This document shows positions 1 through 9,007 of a DNA stretch of 19,318 bases, in pieces. Origin of the DNA: DASXTB01 sp036505615. Its GTDB lineage: Bacteria; Acidobacteriota; UBA6911; JACQSX01. The stretch spans positions 1 to 19,318 of the forward strand of contig DASXTB010000412.1 in NCBI GenBank assembly GCA_036505615.1. The letters run 5' to 3'. Under the pieces are notes generated by a model, which did no database searches, had not been told where the DNA came from, and worked only from the letters and a program-made list of their open reading frames with translations. Every line of letters starts with the position of its first letter. Within the stretch, counting starts at the first letter, position 1. The translations under genes and the position numbers were made by a program.

Positions 1-1050
1 TCCGAAGTTGTAGTGGGCCTCGGCCAGATTGGCATTGATCGCGACCGCCGCCCGGTAATGCTTCTCGGCGCTTACGGGCTGTCCCAGTCTTCCATAAAGC
101 GTGATCAGGTTAACGTGTGCCTGCGCAAAATTCGGATCGATCTGCAAAGCCCGTTCATGTTCCGCAACCGCTGCTTGCGTCTGGCCGGCGGATTGAAGAG
201 CGATACCCTTTTTCAGATGGTACTGTGCGCCTGCATTCAGATCGTCCACCGCATCCAGCAAGGGGTCAACGGCCGGCGGCCAAACCAGCTTGTTCTTCTG
301 GTAAAGCGCTAATTGCTCTTGAGCCTTGCCGGCGTCGCCAAGATCTCGATAAGCCAGACCAAGCGCGTAATGAGCCGCGCCAAAGCTCGCAAACAAGTCG
401 CACGCTTTTGTCAGGTGCTCGACGGCAATCACAAACTCGCGCCGCGCCGCGCTGGCCCGGCCCAGTCCGTATTGAGCGGCTGCAGAATCCGGATGCGCTT
501 TTATTACGGTTTCATAGATCCGTTGGCTCTCGATTATCTTCCCCGACGAAAAAAGAGATTCGCCCAGCTTCAGATGCGCGGCGAGATAGTCGGGCTTGCG
601 CCGAACTACTTCGGCCAGCGCCGCGGCGGCTTGCTCGTGCCTGCCGAGCAAGGCCTGAGCCACGCCGTGATAATAAATCCACTTCCATTCTTCGGGCTGT
701 AGCACCCGAGCGCGCTGGTAGCAGACGGCGGCTGCTTCAAACTGGCTGTAGGCTTGGAACAACATCCCTAGCCGGCCGGCGGCGGCGCCGTCGCTGGGAT
801 GGCTGCGGGCGTCATCGAAGGCCTCTTGCAACTGCCGGCGAATGGGGGGCGCGAAGTTTTGCAATTCCAGGCGTGGCAGTTTTGGAATTGTCTCGGCCTT
901 AAACATCGGAACGCAGAAGGCAAAGCAAAAGAAGACTGCTAGGGACTGCCTGGCAGCGCTCAGAAATATAGCCCAGGTCGCGCGTGCGTGTGAAAAAATC
1001 AACGTGATCGTGGGTGCGGTTCTGCGCCGCCCACATCTGTTCACACTCAT
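1..1050 (-). CDS. TPR-repeat protein, exported, C-terminus cut off by window edge
   Basis: The minus strand is open from the ATG at 1050 to base 1 with no stop, giving 350 codons of a gene that continues off the left edge. From about residue 75 onward the translation is a run of helix-pair repeats of TPR type: phrases such as ALQIDPNFAQAHVNLITLYG, VIKAHPDSAAAQYGLGRAS and RKPDYLAAHLKLGESLFSSG carry the usual spacing of small and aromatic residues and the proline at the repeat boundary. Residues about 36-52 (SLAVFFCFAFCVPMFKAE) look like a signal peptide core, so export is likely. TPR domains bind proteins; no catalytic domain is visible in this part. The start is uncertain: ATG 1050 has a GGAG six bases upstream, but that GGAG lies inside a repeat element and leaves an unusually long N-region before the hydrophobic core. 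Confidence 0.85.
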   Translation of the reverse strand, partial: MSVNRCGRRRTAPTITLIFSHARATWAIFLSAARQSLAVFFCFAFCVPMFKAETIPKLPRLELQNFAPPIRRQLQEAFDDARSHPSDGAAAGRLGMLFQAYSQFEAAAVCYQRARVLQPEEWKWIYYHGVAQALLGRHEQAAAALAEVVRRKPDYLAAHLKLGESLFSSGKIIESQRIYETVIKAHPDSAAAQYGLGRASAARREFVIAVEHLTKACDLFASFGAAHYALGLAYRDLGDAGKAQEQLALYQKNKLVWPPAVDPLLDAVDDLNAGAQYHLKKGIALQSAGQTQAAVAEHERALQIDPNFAQAHVNLITLYGRLGQPVSAEKHYRAAVAINANLAEAHYNFG

Positions 1051-1051
1051 T

Positions 1052-1086
1052 GCATGCTCCGACGGGCGGCTAACGAACCGCCCCTG
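1052..1086. repeat. REP-like palindromic element next to the TPR gene start
   Basis: The segment GCATGCTCCGACGGGCGG followed by CTAACGAACCGCCCC is a near copy of the element at 9109-9140, where GCATGCTCCGACGGGCGG is followed by TTCACGAACCACCCC. The GGGCGG and CCGCCC halves can pair into a hairpin. A third partial copy (TTCACGAACCGCCCCTACAG) ends at about 1748. Three dispersed copies in 8 kb indicate a repeat family. Confidence 0.65.
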
Positions 1087-1133
1087 GAGATTCTACATTT
1101 TCTCATGCTGCAGTGCGCTGCAAACCAAGCCTC

Positions 1134-1242
1134 GTCCGCGAAGCGGACCAATAGCAGCAGCCGGGGGTGCCCAGGCACGAAGCGCCAGGCACCCCCGGTC
1201 AGCGATTCCCTAATATCGCCCGGACCGCGCAAGCAGTCCCAT
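1134..1242 (+). repeat. Left arm of a ~110-bp inverted repeat pair
   Basis: The arm runs from GTCCGCGAAGCGGACCAATA to AAGCAGTCCCAT. Its reverse complement reappears at 1460-1569 with only scattered changes. Inside the arm there are smaller palindromes: GTCCGC-GAA-GCGGAC, a pair of CCGGGGGTGCC / GGCACCCCCGG blocks, and GGACCGCGC. The arms lie 217 bases apart. No transposase gene is present. Confidence 0.8.
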
Positions 1243-1459
1243 CAGCTTCGGCAGTCATCGATGCTTCAATCCCAAAGATAGCGCTCGTCATATTCCGATT
1301 CAATTTCTGTGCGGATCCAAGGTCAGCGACCCTTTGTGGAGAACACTATGTGGTAAGTATTCGAGTTAAAGTTTGTGCCATTGAGCAAGCCTCCTTCTCA
1401 ACTACACAACCGGGCTGCCGAGGAATTTGCGAAGGAAAGATGAAAAGATGAAGGAAAAA

Positions 1460-1569
1460 ATGGGACCGCTTGCGCGGTCCGATTCCGTATGGGGAATCAC
1501 TGACCGGGGGTGCCTGGCGCTTCGCGCCTCGGGCACCCCCGGCTACTGTTATTGGTCCGCTTCGCGGAC
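1460..1569 (-). repeat. Right arm of the ~110-bp inverted repeat pair
   Basis: This is the inverted partner of 1134-1242. It begins ATGGGACCGCTTGCGCGGTCC and ends TTGGTCCGCTTCGCGGAC. It keeps the same internal palindromes in the same order when read on the minus strand. The middle section (GATTCCGTATGGGGAATCAC) is where the two arms differ most. Confidence 0.8.
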
Positions 1570-1572
1570 AAG

Positions 1573-1694
1573 GCTGTCCCTCCGGGACAGCTGGCGCCGC
1601 GAAGCGGCGCTTCTGCACGATGAAAGATTGTGCGGGAGACGGCCCCCAGGCCGTCTCTCCAAAATGTCCAAACTCCAGGGTCCGCTTCGCGGAC
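1573..1694. repeat. Cluster of short perfect hairpins
   Basis: Four hairpins lie close together: GCTGTCCC-TCC-GGGACAGC (1573-1591), GCGCCGC-GAA-GCGGCGC (1594-1610), GAGACGGCC-CCCA-GGCCGTCTC (1636-1657) and GTCCGC-TTC-GCGGAC (1680-1694). The last is identical to the palindrome at 1555-1569 and matches 1134-1148. The GAGACG hairpin resembles the ones that follow both receptor genes. None has a T-tract, so they look like palindromic repeats rather than classical terminators. Confidence 0.65.
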
Positions 1695-2008
1695 AGGTCG
1701 GTTCGTGGACAAAGGTCGCTGAAAGCGGCCTTCACGAACCGCCCCTACAGACGCCGGGTCGGCCAAACCGCCTTGAGCAACACGCCCTCTCGCCTAAGCT
1801 TTAATTCTTTACCCCGCCACTCTGCCGATGGGCGTTAACGCCTAGGCTATCCTTCCCAACCTGAATCCTAGATTTTCCTTCAGTTCAAGTCAAAAGCTTG
1901 TTGTCTCGCCGGCCCCTGCAATGCTAACTTGAGTACCTCGGATCTGTCCTGAAACTTGGGAGGGGAATGGATCTGCCTGCCTTTGCTTATTCAATTTAGG
2001 AGGATTGT
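1695..2008. other. Non-coding remainder of the gap upstream of the first receptor
   Basis: Positions 1722-1748 hold a partial REP copy, followed by GGGTCGGCCAAAC, which recurs near 9158. From about 1800 to 1990 I see no gene, no convincing -35/-10 pair and no recognised riboswitch. The receptor's ribosome-binding site (TTAGGAGGATTGT before ATG) is at the right end. Confidence 0.5.
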
Positions 2009-5000
2009 ATGGGAAACCACCCGAAAAAGAGCGTTTGGCTTAAAAATAGAGTCTCCCTGATCGCACTTGCCTGCCTCGGCTGTCTGCTGGCAGCTACTGC
2101 AATACTGCAGCCGGTCGAAGCTCAGGTGCTTTATGGCTCTCTTGTGGGAAATGTCAAGGATCCCAGCCAAGCGGCCGTCCCCGGCGCGACGGTAACCATC
2201 ACCAATCAGTTGACCAACGCTTCACGCGAGACAATAACGACCGATGAAGGGGTTTACAGCTTCGCCACTGTCCAAACCGGAACCTACTCGCTGAAAGTAT
2301 CTCTCCCCGGGTTCAAGGAGTTCAAGCAGACCGATGTGCAGGTCACGCTGAACAGTGTGACTCGAGTCGATGTAACCCTGCAAGTGGGTGAAGTGGCCGA
2401 AAGCGTAACCGTCTCCGCGCAGACGGCAACATTGCAAACCGACAGGGCCGAAGTAAAGGCCGAGTTGCCGAGTAAGTTGTTGGAAGATCTGCCGGTGCCC
2501 GTGGGGCGAAATTACCAGGCCCTTTTCAAGGTTGTTCCGGGGTTTAATTTGCCTGAGAACGCCCACTCCGTCCCTTCCAATCCTTCCCGAGCGTTGCAAT
2601 TCAATGCTAACGGAGCGAGCAAAAGCTCCAACAACATTCGCGTCGACGGCGTCACCGGGACGAATGTGTGGCTACCTCACATGACCTCCTACATTCCGGC
2701 GCTGGAAGCAATCGAGGCGGTTAACATCGTGACCAACAGTTTTGATGCGGAACAGGGACTGGCGGGCGGCGCCGCAGTGAATGTCCAGATCAAGAGCGGA
2801 ACCAACAAGCTGCATGGCTCGGCGTTCGAGTACCACACCGACAACGCGCTGAAAGCGAAGAACTTCTTCCTGCCGACCAACCAGCTAAACCCGAAGCTGG
2901 TCTACAACCAGTTCGGTGGCACTCTGGGAGGGCCGATAATCAAAGACAAACTCTTCTACTTCGCCAGCTATGAAGGCACGACTGATCACGAATTTGCGTC
3001 GCGCATTCTAACCGTCCCCACGCTTCTTGCGCGGCAGGGAAATTTTTCCGAATCCAGCCTTTCCATTTATGATCCCAAAACAGGTGATTCGGCCGGTAAC
3101 AACCGCACTGCCTTTCTGAACAACATCATTCCTGCCGATCGCATCGATCCGATCGTGAAGAAAATCCTTCCTTTGATTCCGGCGCCGAACATCCCATTGC
3201 CTGCCGGTACCTTTACCAATAATTATTTCGCGGGCCGCACTTTCACGTTCGATCGCCATACCGTTGACACAAAGATCAACTGGAACACCACCGAAAAACT
3301 CGGCATCAACGGGCGCTTTAGTGTTCTCAAATACACGATGTTCGATCCTGAAGCCTTCGGGGATTTGGGCGGCCCGCCCATCAGCAGCTTCGGGGGAAAT
3401 GCCGGTAATGGCTGGGGCCAAACTTATAGCACCACCATCGGCGCTAATTACATCTTCACTCCCCGGTTTATTGTCGACGGGAATTTTGGCTGGACGAAGA
3501 TGAATACCAACGTGGAACAATGCTGCCTGGACAAGAAAATCGGAACCGACGTCCTCGGCATTCCCGGAACCAACGGCCCTCGTCGTTTCGAAGGCGGTTG
3601 GCCCACGTTTGCCATCAGCAGCTTCGATAACCTGGGTACCAATGATAATTTCATGCCCTACTACCGGCGAGATCCGCAGTGGCAGTACACGGCCAATGCC
3701 AACTGGACAAAAGGGCCGCACAATATCCGGTGGGGGATGGACCTCTCCCATCAGAATCTGAATCATACCCAGCCGGAGTTCCCCGGCGCCGCGTACGGAG
3801 CCGTGGGTGGATTCGGTTTCGGCGGCGGGCCGACGGCTCTCAGGGGGGGTCCTTCTCCAAACCTGTTCAATAACTTTGCCACTTTCCTGCTCGGATTGCC
3901 CACGACGATCGGCAAGATCCTGCAAGTGCCCGACGTCTACACGACCCGCACCTGGGCGGACAGTCTCTACGTTCGGGACCAGTGGCAGGTGAATCGTAAG
4001 TTGACCGTTTCTTATGGTCTGCGCTGGGAATACTTCCCGCTTCCAACGCGGGCTGATCGAGGCATGGAACGTTACGATTTTGCAACCAACAAGATGCTGG
4101 TCTGCGGCGTCGGATCTGTGCCGAAGGACTGTGGTACCAAGATCAGCAAGACGTTGTTTGCTCCGCGGGTGGGTTTTGCTTATCGCGCCACTCAAGACTT
4201 CGTTATTCGCGCCGGTTACGGAATCACCAATGATCCCTACAATCTGGCTCGCCCGCTGCGCACCAATCACCCCATACTGCTTGCCCTCGTCATTAGTGCG
4301 CCCAACTCGTTCCAGCCAGCCGGATTGCTAAAGGATGGGATACCACTGATTCCTACACCAAGCCTGGGAAACGGGATCATTGATATTCCCGGAACAGTTG
4401 GCGTGAATACGTTGACCGATGACTTTAATCGGGGCTACATCCAATCCTGGAACCTGAGTTTACAGAGGAAATTGGGATGGGGCTTCGTCGGCCAGGCCGG
4501 ATATGTTGCAACCAGGCAAATTCGACAGCTCGGCTATCTCGACCTGAACGTCGGGAGAGTCAATGGAGGCAATGCCAGCCGGCCTTTTAACCAGCTTTTT
4601 GGGAGGACCGCACGAACTGCTGTCGTCGGTCCCATCTCGAACAACCACTACGATTCTCTGCAAACGAGCCTGGAGCGCCGCTTTGCTGACGGCTTTAGCG
4701 TGCAGATGGCCTATACTTGGTCGAAAAACATCGGTGCAGTTGCGGGCGCTAACAACAGTGACGATGAACCGGCCATCGAGATTCCAGAATTCTATCGCCT
4801 GAACCGGGGCTTACTCTCAATTGATCGGCCGCATAATCTACAGATCGCCAGTATCTTCGAACTGCCGTTTGGAAAAGGAAAGCACTATCTCAACAGCGGG
4901 GGTCTGCCCGCGCTGCTGGCTGGCGGCTGGCAGATCAATGCGATTTTCAGCGGCCAGTCGGGCCTGCCGTTTACAGTCAGCTCTAACGGTACTTCGCTCA

Positions 5001-5425
5001 ATGCCCCCGGCAATTCCCAGCGAGCTGATCAAATCAAGCAGGACGTGCAGATATTGGGTGGCATTGGTCCAGGGCAGTCCTACTTCGATCCCCTGGCTTT
5101 TGCTCCGGTGACTGAACCCCGCTTTGGCACGGCTGGCTTTAATATTTTGAGAGGTCCTCGATTTCTCAATTTGGACTTTGGCATTTTCCGTGAGTTCCGC
5201 ATTACGGAAGGAACCAAGATGCAGTTCCGCGCTGAAGCGTTCAACTTAACGAATACTCCGCACTTTGGAACTCCCGGTGGCAACGTCTCCAATATGCAGT
5301 TAAATCCCAACGGCACGGTTAAGAGTTTGGGAGGATACACGGAGATTCGAAGCACGCGGGGAAATATTGGCCGCGAGTCAATTGACGAGCGCCAGTTCCG
5401 GCTAGGGCTGCGTTTTGCATTCTGA
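2009..5425 (+). CDS. Oar-like TonB-dependent outer-membrane receptor, copy 1
   Basis: This 1,138-residue outer-membrane protein starts at an ATG preceded by a strong AGGAGG seven bases upstream. It has a signal peptide with hydrophobic core VSLIALACLGCLLAATAIL and a likely cleavage after VEA, at residue 38/39. Residues 39 to about 130 form a carboxypeptidase-regulatory-like beta sandwich (YGSLVGNVKDPSQAAVPGATV, then DEGVYSFATVQTGTY). A TonB plug follows to about residue 255 (NNIRVDGVTGTNVWLP, FDAEQGLAGGAAVNVQIKSG), then the beta barrel, with repeated aromatic strands such as SLYVRDQWQVNRKLTVSYGL and a C-terminal LGLRFAF ending in Phe for BAM recognition. Proteins of this architecture take up large substrates such as glycans or peptides; the substrate cannot be read here. 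No clear TonB box is seen. It is a paralogue of the next gene. Confidence 0.93.
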   Translation: MGNHPKKSVWLKNRVSLIALACLGCLLAATAILQPVEAQVLYGSLVGNVKDPSQAAVPGATVTITNQLTNASRETITTDEGVYSFATVQTGTYSLKVSLPGFKEFKQTDVQVTLNSVTRVDVTLQVGEVAESVTVSAQTATLQTDRAEVKAELPSKLLEDLPVPVGRNYQALFKVVPGFNLPENAHSVPSNPSRALQFNANGASKSSNNIRVDGVTGTNVWLPHMTSYIPALEAIEAVNIVTNSFDAEQGLAGGAAVNVQIKSGTNKLHGSAFEYHTDNALKAKNFFLPTNQLNPKLVYNQFGGTLGGPIIKDKLFYFASYEGTTDHEFASRILTVPTLLARQGNFSESSLSIYDPKTGDSAGNNRTAFLNNIIPADRIDPIVKKILPLIPAPNIPLPAGTFTNNYFAGRTFTFDRHTVDTKINWNTTEKLGINGRFSVLKYTMFDPEAFGDLGGPPISSFGGNAGNGWGQTYSTTIGANYIFTPRFIVDGNFGWTKMNTNVEQCCLDKKIGTDVLGIPGTNGPRRFEGGWPTFAISSFDNLGTNDNFMPYYRRDPQWQYTANANWTKGPHNIRWGMDLSHQNLNHTQPEFPGAAYGAVGGFGFGGGPTALRGGPSPNLFNNFATFLLGLPTTIGKILQVPDVYTTRTWADSLYVRDQWQVNRKLTVSYGLRWEYFPLPTRADRGMERYDFATNKMLVCGVGSVPKDCGTKISKTLFAPRVGFAYRATQDFVIRAGYGITNDPYNLARPLRTNHPILLALVISAPNSFQPAGLLKDGIPLIPTPSLGNGIIDIPGTVGVNTLTDDFNRGYIQSWNLSLQRKLGWGFVGQAGYVATRQIRQLGYLDLNVGRVNGGNASRPFNQLFGRTARTAVVGPISNNHYDSLQTSLERRFADGFSVQMAYTWSKNIGAVAGANNSDDEPAIEIPEFYRLNRGLLSIDRPHNLQIASIFELPFGKGKHYLNSGGLPALLAGGWQINAIFSGQSGLPFTVSSNGTSLNAPGNSQRADQIKQDVQILGGIGPGQSYFDPLAFAPVTEPRFGTAGFNILRGPRFLNLDFGIFREFRITEGTKMQFRAEAFNLTNTPHFGTPGGNVSNMQLNPNGTVKSLGGYTEIRSTRGNIGRESIDERQFRLGLRFAF

Positions 5426-5441
5426 GAAAGATTGCGATGTA

Positions 5442-5464
5442 GAGACGCCCCGCTGGGGCGTCTC
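5442..5464. terminator. GAGACGCCCC hairpin after receptor 1
   Basis: GAGACGCCCC and GGGGCGTCTC form a perfect 10-bp stem with loop GCT, starting 17 bases after the receptor stop. The same stem follows receptor 2 at 9008-9030. No T-tract follows, so it may act as an mRNA 3' stabiliser or a weak or Rho-assisted terminator, or it may simply be a mobile palindrome. Confidence 0.5.
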
Positions 5465-5494
5465 CTAGGAGTTGGGACAATTTCAGGTGTAGAG

Positions 5495-5508
5495 CGCGGC
5501 ATGCCGCG
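5495..5508. repeat. Perfect palindrome CGCGGCATGCCGCG
   Basis: A 14-base perfect palindrome between the two receptor genes. It is one of three palindromes in this 192-base gap. No binding protein can be assigned. Confidence 0.45.
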
Positions 5509-5567
5509 TCACAGTCAAGCCTCGACATCCTGCGTGGCCGCCCGGATACGTAAGCCTTTATTGGAAA

Positions 5568-5593
5568 ACGGGCGACCACACAAGGTCGCCCGT
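5568..5593. repeat. ACGGGCGACC hairpin upstream of receptor 2
   Basis: ACGGGCGACC and GGTCGCCCGT form a perfect 10-bp stem with loop ACACAA. It ends 24 bases before the start codon and about 10 bases before the ribosome-binding site of receptor 2. It may shape the 5' leader or be another palindromic repeat. Confidence 0.5.
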
Positions 5594-5617
5594 ACAGATC
5601 AACCTAGGAGGGATCGT

Positions 5618-8600
5618 ATGGGGAGTCACCGAATTAAGTCCATTTTGCCCGAAGGCTCAGTCCGCCTGATTTTCTTAACCTGGCTCGGCCTTACACTAGC
5701 CGCAGTCATGACTACACAGCCCGTTGAAGCTCAGGTTCTTTACGGCTCCATCGTCGGAAATGTTAAGGACCCCAGCCAGGCGGCCGTCCCCGGCGCGACG
5801 GTGAGCATCACCAATCAGTCGACCAACGCTTCGCGCGAAACGATAACCAATGATGAGGGCGTGTACAGATTTCCTACTGTTCAAACCGGAACCTACACGC
5901 TGGTAGTGTCTCTCCCGGGTTTCAAGGAGTTTAAACAGACCAACGTCCAGGTCTCGCTCAATAACGTGACGCGAGTTGACGTGATGCTGCAGGTGGGAGA
6001 AGTGAGCGAGGCGGTAACGGTTACCAGCGAAACCGCGTTACTGCAGACCGACCGCGCCGAGGTCAGGACCCAAGTAACGGAAAGGCAACTCCAGGACTTA
6101 CCCGTCACGCTTGGCCGCAATTACCAGAATCTCTTTAAGACCCTGCCTGGTTTCACCCCGCCCGAGGACGCCCACTCGATTCCATCCAACCCGTCACGTT
6201 CGCTGGTTTTCAATGTTAACGGCGCCAGTCGCAGCATCAACAACACACGCATCGATGGCGCTTCTTCGACCAATCTGTGGCTGCCGCACGTGACCGCGTA
6301 TGTCCCCGCCCTGGAATCCATTCAGACGGTCAATGTGGTTAGCAACAGTTTTGACGCCGAGCAGGGTTTGGCCGGCGGAGCCGCGATAAATGTTCAGATC
6401 AAAAGTGGAACCAATAAATTCCACGGCTCGCTCTTCGACCACTACAACGACCAGCGTTTCCGGGCAAAAAACTTCTTTGTGCCGCCGGGATTCCAAAAAG
6501 GGTTCTTTCAATATAACCAGTATGGTGGCACTCTCGGAGGACCGATAAAGAAGGACAAGCTGTTCTTTTTTGCCAGCTACGAAGGAACGAAAAATCGGGA
6601 AAACGCCAACATGACCGGATCGGTCCCCACGCTTCCGCTCCGCAGAGGTGATTTTTCCGCTTCCTCGAACCCGATCTATGATCCTTTAACAGGTAATCCT
6701 GATGGTTCCGGGCGAACCGCATTCCTCAATAAACAGATTCCGGCAGACCGAATGGACTCAGCGGCTCTCAAAATTCTTTCCCTGCTTCCAGAACCAAACC
6801 TGCCCGGGGAGACCAGGAATCTGTTCGTTCAGAAGCCGCGCTCCTTCAACCGATGGACCGTCGATAGCAAGATCAACTGGAACGTCACTGACAAGTTCAA
6901 TATGTTCTGGCGGTACAGCGTCCTGGACTTCAACGTCAATACCCAGACGTTTTTTGGGGACCTGGAAGGACCTCCCATGCCCGGCATCAATGCGGGAAAG
7001 GGCTATGGCAACACGTACAACTTTTCTGTAGGCGGCAATTATGTGATTACACCCAGGCTGGTGGTGGATGGGAACTTCGGATTTGTGCGCATGAACGCCA
7101 ATTCCGAACAGCCAAGCATCGACAAGAATATCGGCCCAGACCTCTTAAAGATTCCTGGAACCAACGGCGGCGAGCGCTATCAAAGCGGTTGGCCGAGATT
7201 TGACATCAGCAGCTATACGGTCATCGGCGTTGATGAACACTACATGCCTTATTACCGCAGTGATGACCAGTACCAATACGTTGTGAACTTCAACTGGACA
7301 AGAGGGAGGCACGAGGTGCGCTGGGGAATGGATCTATACAAGCAGAATCTCAACCACCTCCAGCCTGAATTCGTCGGGGGAAGCGACCGGGGACCGCGGG
7401 GAAGGTTCGACTTCGGCACCGGACCCACAAGCCTGAGAGGAGGTCCCAGCGGGAACAACTTTAATTCCTTCGCCAGCTTTTTGCTGGGCGAGTCGACTCG
7501 GTTGGGGAAATGCGTACTCACAGTGGAACCGTTTACAACTCGCACCTGGGAGCACAGCTTTTATGTACGGGATCGATGGCAAATTACTCCCAGATTGACA
7601 TTCTCGTACGGCACGCGCTGGGAGTACTTTCCGATTCCGACCCGCGCCGATCGCGGCCTGGAGCGCTATGACCCAAACACCAACAAGATGTTGATTGGTG
7701 GAGTAGGATCAGTTCCAGAAGACCTCGGAGTTTCGATGAGCAAGACCATGTTTGCTCCTCGATTTGGCCTGGCCTACCGAGCCACGAAAAACTTCGTGAT
7801 ACGAGCCGGCTACGGAATCACCAACGACCCCTATGCGCTGGCTCGTCCGATGCGGACCAACCATCCAACTTTGATCGAGTTGGATGTTGTGGCGCCCAGT
7901 TCGTTCCAACCGGCAGGTTTGCTCAGAGACGGAATTCCAACCGTTCCCATTCCCACCCTGGGGAGCGGCATTATCGATATTCCGGGCAACGTCACCGCGG
8001 TTACGTTGCCCGATAAATTCCGGCGCGGGTACGTCCAATCCTGGAACCTGATGCTGCAAAAAGAGTTGAAATGGGGCTTTGTGGGAGAAGCTGGCTACGT
8101 GGCGACGCGTCAGATCCGGCAGCTTGGCTTCATCGAGCTCAACTGGTCTCCGATCGGGGGCGCCAATGCTGGAAAACAACTGTTCCAAAAATTTGGCCGC
8201 ACTGCAAACACCCAGTTGGTTAGTCCCCTGGGCAGCAGTCATTACGACGCCCTGCAGGCTCGACTGCAGCGCCGCTTCTCGGGGTTTTATCAGATGGACG
8301 TGAACTACACCTGGGGAAAGTCGATTGGATTGGCGGGCAACGACAACAGTGACGGCAGCCTGGCAATTCAAATCCCGCAGTATTATTACCTCAACCGCGC
8401 CCTGAGCGGTTTTGATCGAACGCATAACCTGCATATCCTCAATATGACTGAGTTGCCGTTTGGCAAGGGGAGACGCTGGCTCAACAGCGGAGGATTTCTC
8501 TCCTACCTGGTGGGCGGCTGGCAGGTCAATAACATCCTCAGTTTCTACAGCGGGAGACCTTTCACGGTTTCTGCTTCTGGGAATTCTCTGAACGCTCCCG

Positions 8601-8992
8601 GCAACAGTCAGAGAGCGGACCAAGTCAAGGACAATGTCGAAATCCTCGGCGGTGTCGGCCCCGGACAAGCGTATTTTGATCCCTTCGCATTCAAGCCGGT
8701 CACTGAAGCGCGCTTCGGAACCGCAGCCTTCAATAGGCTGCGTGGACCTGGTGTCGCCAATTGGGATTTCGGTCTGTTCCGGCAGTTCCCCATCCGGGAG
8801 GGAATGAACTTGCAATTCCGCATCGAGTCGTTCAATTTCACCAACCACCCGCACTTCAACAATCCGGGCGCCAACGTCAGCAACTTGAGATTGAACACGG
8901 ATGGAACGATCCGCGATTTGAACGGTTTCTCGGAAATCACCAGCTCTTTCGGCGAAAGACAATTCCGAGCGGGACTGCGCTTCGCTTTCTGA
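5618..8992 (+). CDS. Oar-like TonB-dependent outer-membrane receptor, copy 2
   Basis: A 1,124-residue paralogue of the preceding receptor. I place the start at ATG 5618 because AGGAGGG lies five bases upstream, and the protein then begins with a signal peptide (RLIFLTWLGLTLAAV, cleavage after VEA at 38/39) at the same position as in copy 1. An in-frame ATG at 5432 would add 62 residues read through two hairpins and is unlikely. The domain order is the same: carboxypeptidase-regulatory-like domain, plug, barrel, terminal AGLRFAF. By hand count 79 of the first 91 mature residues are identical to copy 1, while the barrel and its loops diverge more, which fits duplication followed by a change in ligand. 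The 192-base gap suggests either co-transcription or a separate promoter. Confidence 0.92.
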   Translation: MGSHRIKSILPEGSVRLIFLTWLGLTLAAVMTTQPVEAQVLYGSIVGNVKDPSQAAVPGATVSITNQSTNASRETITNDEGVYRFPTVQTGTYTLVVSLPGFKEFKQTNVQVSLNNVTRVDVMLQVGEVSEAVTVTSETALLQTDRAEVRTQVTERQLQDLPVTLGRNYQNLFKTLPGFTPPEDAHSIPSNPSRSLVFNVNGASRSINNTRIDGASSTNLWLPHVTAYVPALESIQTVNVVSNSFDAEQGLAGGAAINVQIKSGTNKFHGSLFDHYNDQRFRAKNFFVPPGFQKGFFQYNQYGGTLGGPIKKDKLFFFASYEGTKNRENANMTGSVPTLPLRRGDFSASSNPIYDPLTGNPDGSGRTAFLNKQIPADRMDSAALKILSLLPEPNLPGETRNLFVQKPRSFNRWTVDSKINWNVTDKFNMFWRYSVLDFNVNTQTFFGDLEGPPMPGINAGKGYGNTYNFSVGGNYVITPRLVVDGNFGFVRMNANSEQPSIDKNIGPDLLKIPGTNGGERYQSGWPRFDISSYTVIGVDEHYMPYYRSDDQYQYVVNFNWTRGRHEVRWGMDLYKQNLNHLQPEFVGGSDRGPRGRFDFGTGPTSLRGGPSGNNFNSFASFLLGESTRLGKCVLTVEPFTTRTWEHSFYVRDRWQITPRLTFSYGTRWEYFPIPTRADRGLERYDPNTNKMLIGGVGSVPEDLGVSMSKTMFAPRFGLAYRATKNFVIRAGYGITNDPYALARPMRTNHPTLIELDVVAPSSFQPAGLLRDGIPTVPIPTLGSGIIDIPGNVTAVTLPDKFRRGYVQSWNLMLQKELKWGFVGEAGYVATRQIRQLGFIELNWSPIGGANAGKQLFQKFGRTANTQLVSPLGSSHYDALQARLQRRFSGFYQMDVNYTWGKSIGLAGNDNSDGSLAIQIPQYYYLNRALSGFDRTHNLHILNMTELPFGKGRRWLNSGGFLSYLVGGWQVNNILSFYSGRPFTVSASGNSLNAPGNSQRADQVKDNVEILGGVGPGQAYFDPFAFKPVTEARFGTAAFNRLRGPGVANWDFGLFRQFPIREGMNLQFRIESFNFTNHPHFNNPGANVSNLRLNTDGTIRDLNGFSEITSSFGERQFRAGLRFAF

Positions 8993-9007
8993 GACAGGCA
9001 TTACAAC

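Noticed and set aside
117..902. 261-codon plus-strand open frame
   Set aside because: It is antisense to the TPR gene, and its translation is Arg/Pro-rich with no family resemblance, while the minus strand gives clear TPR repeats.
3008..4270. 420-codon open frame on the minus strand inside receptor 1
   Set aside because: Antisense shadow of a well-supported receptor; the translation has no recognisable domain. The similar 430-codon frame at 7709-9001 in receptor 2 is rejected for the same reason.
5432..5617. Upstream ATG start for receptor 2
   Set aside because: It would add 62 residues read through two hairpins and bury the signal peptide; ATG 5618 has AGGAGGG at the right distance and matches the start of copy 1.
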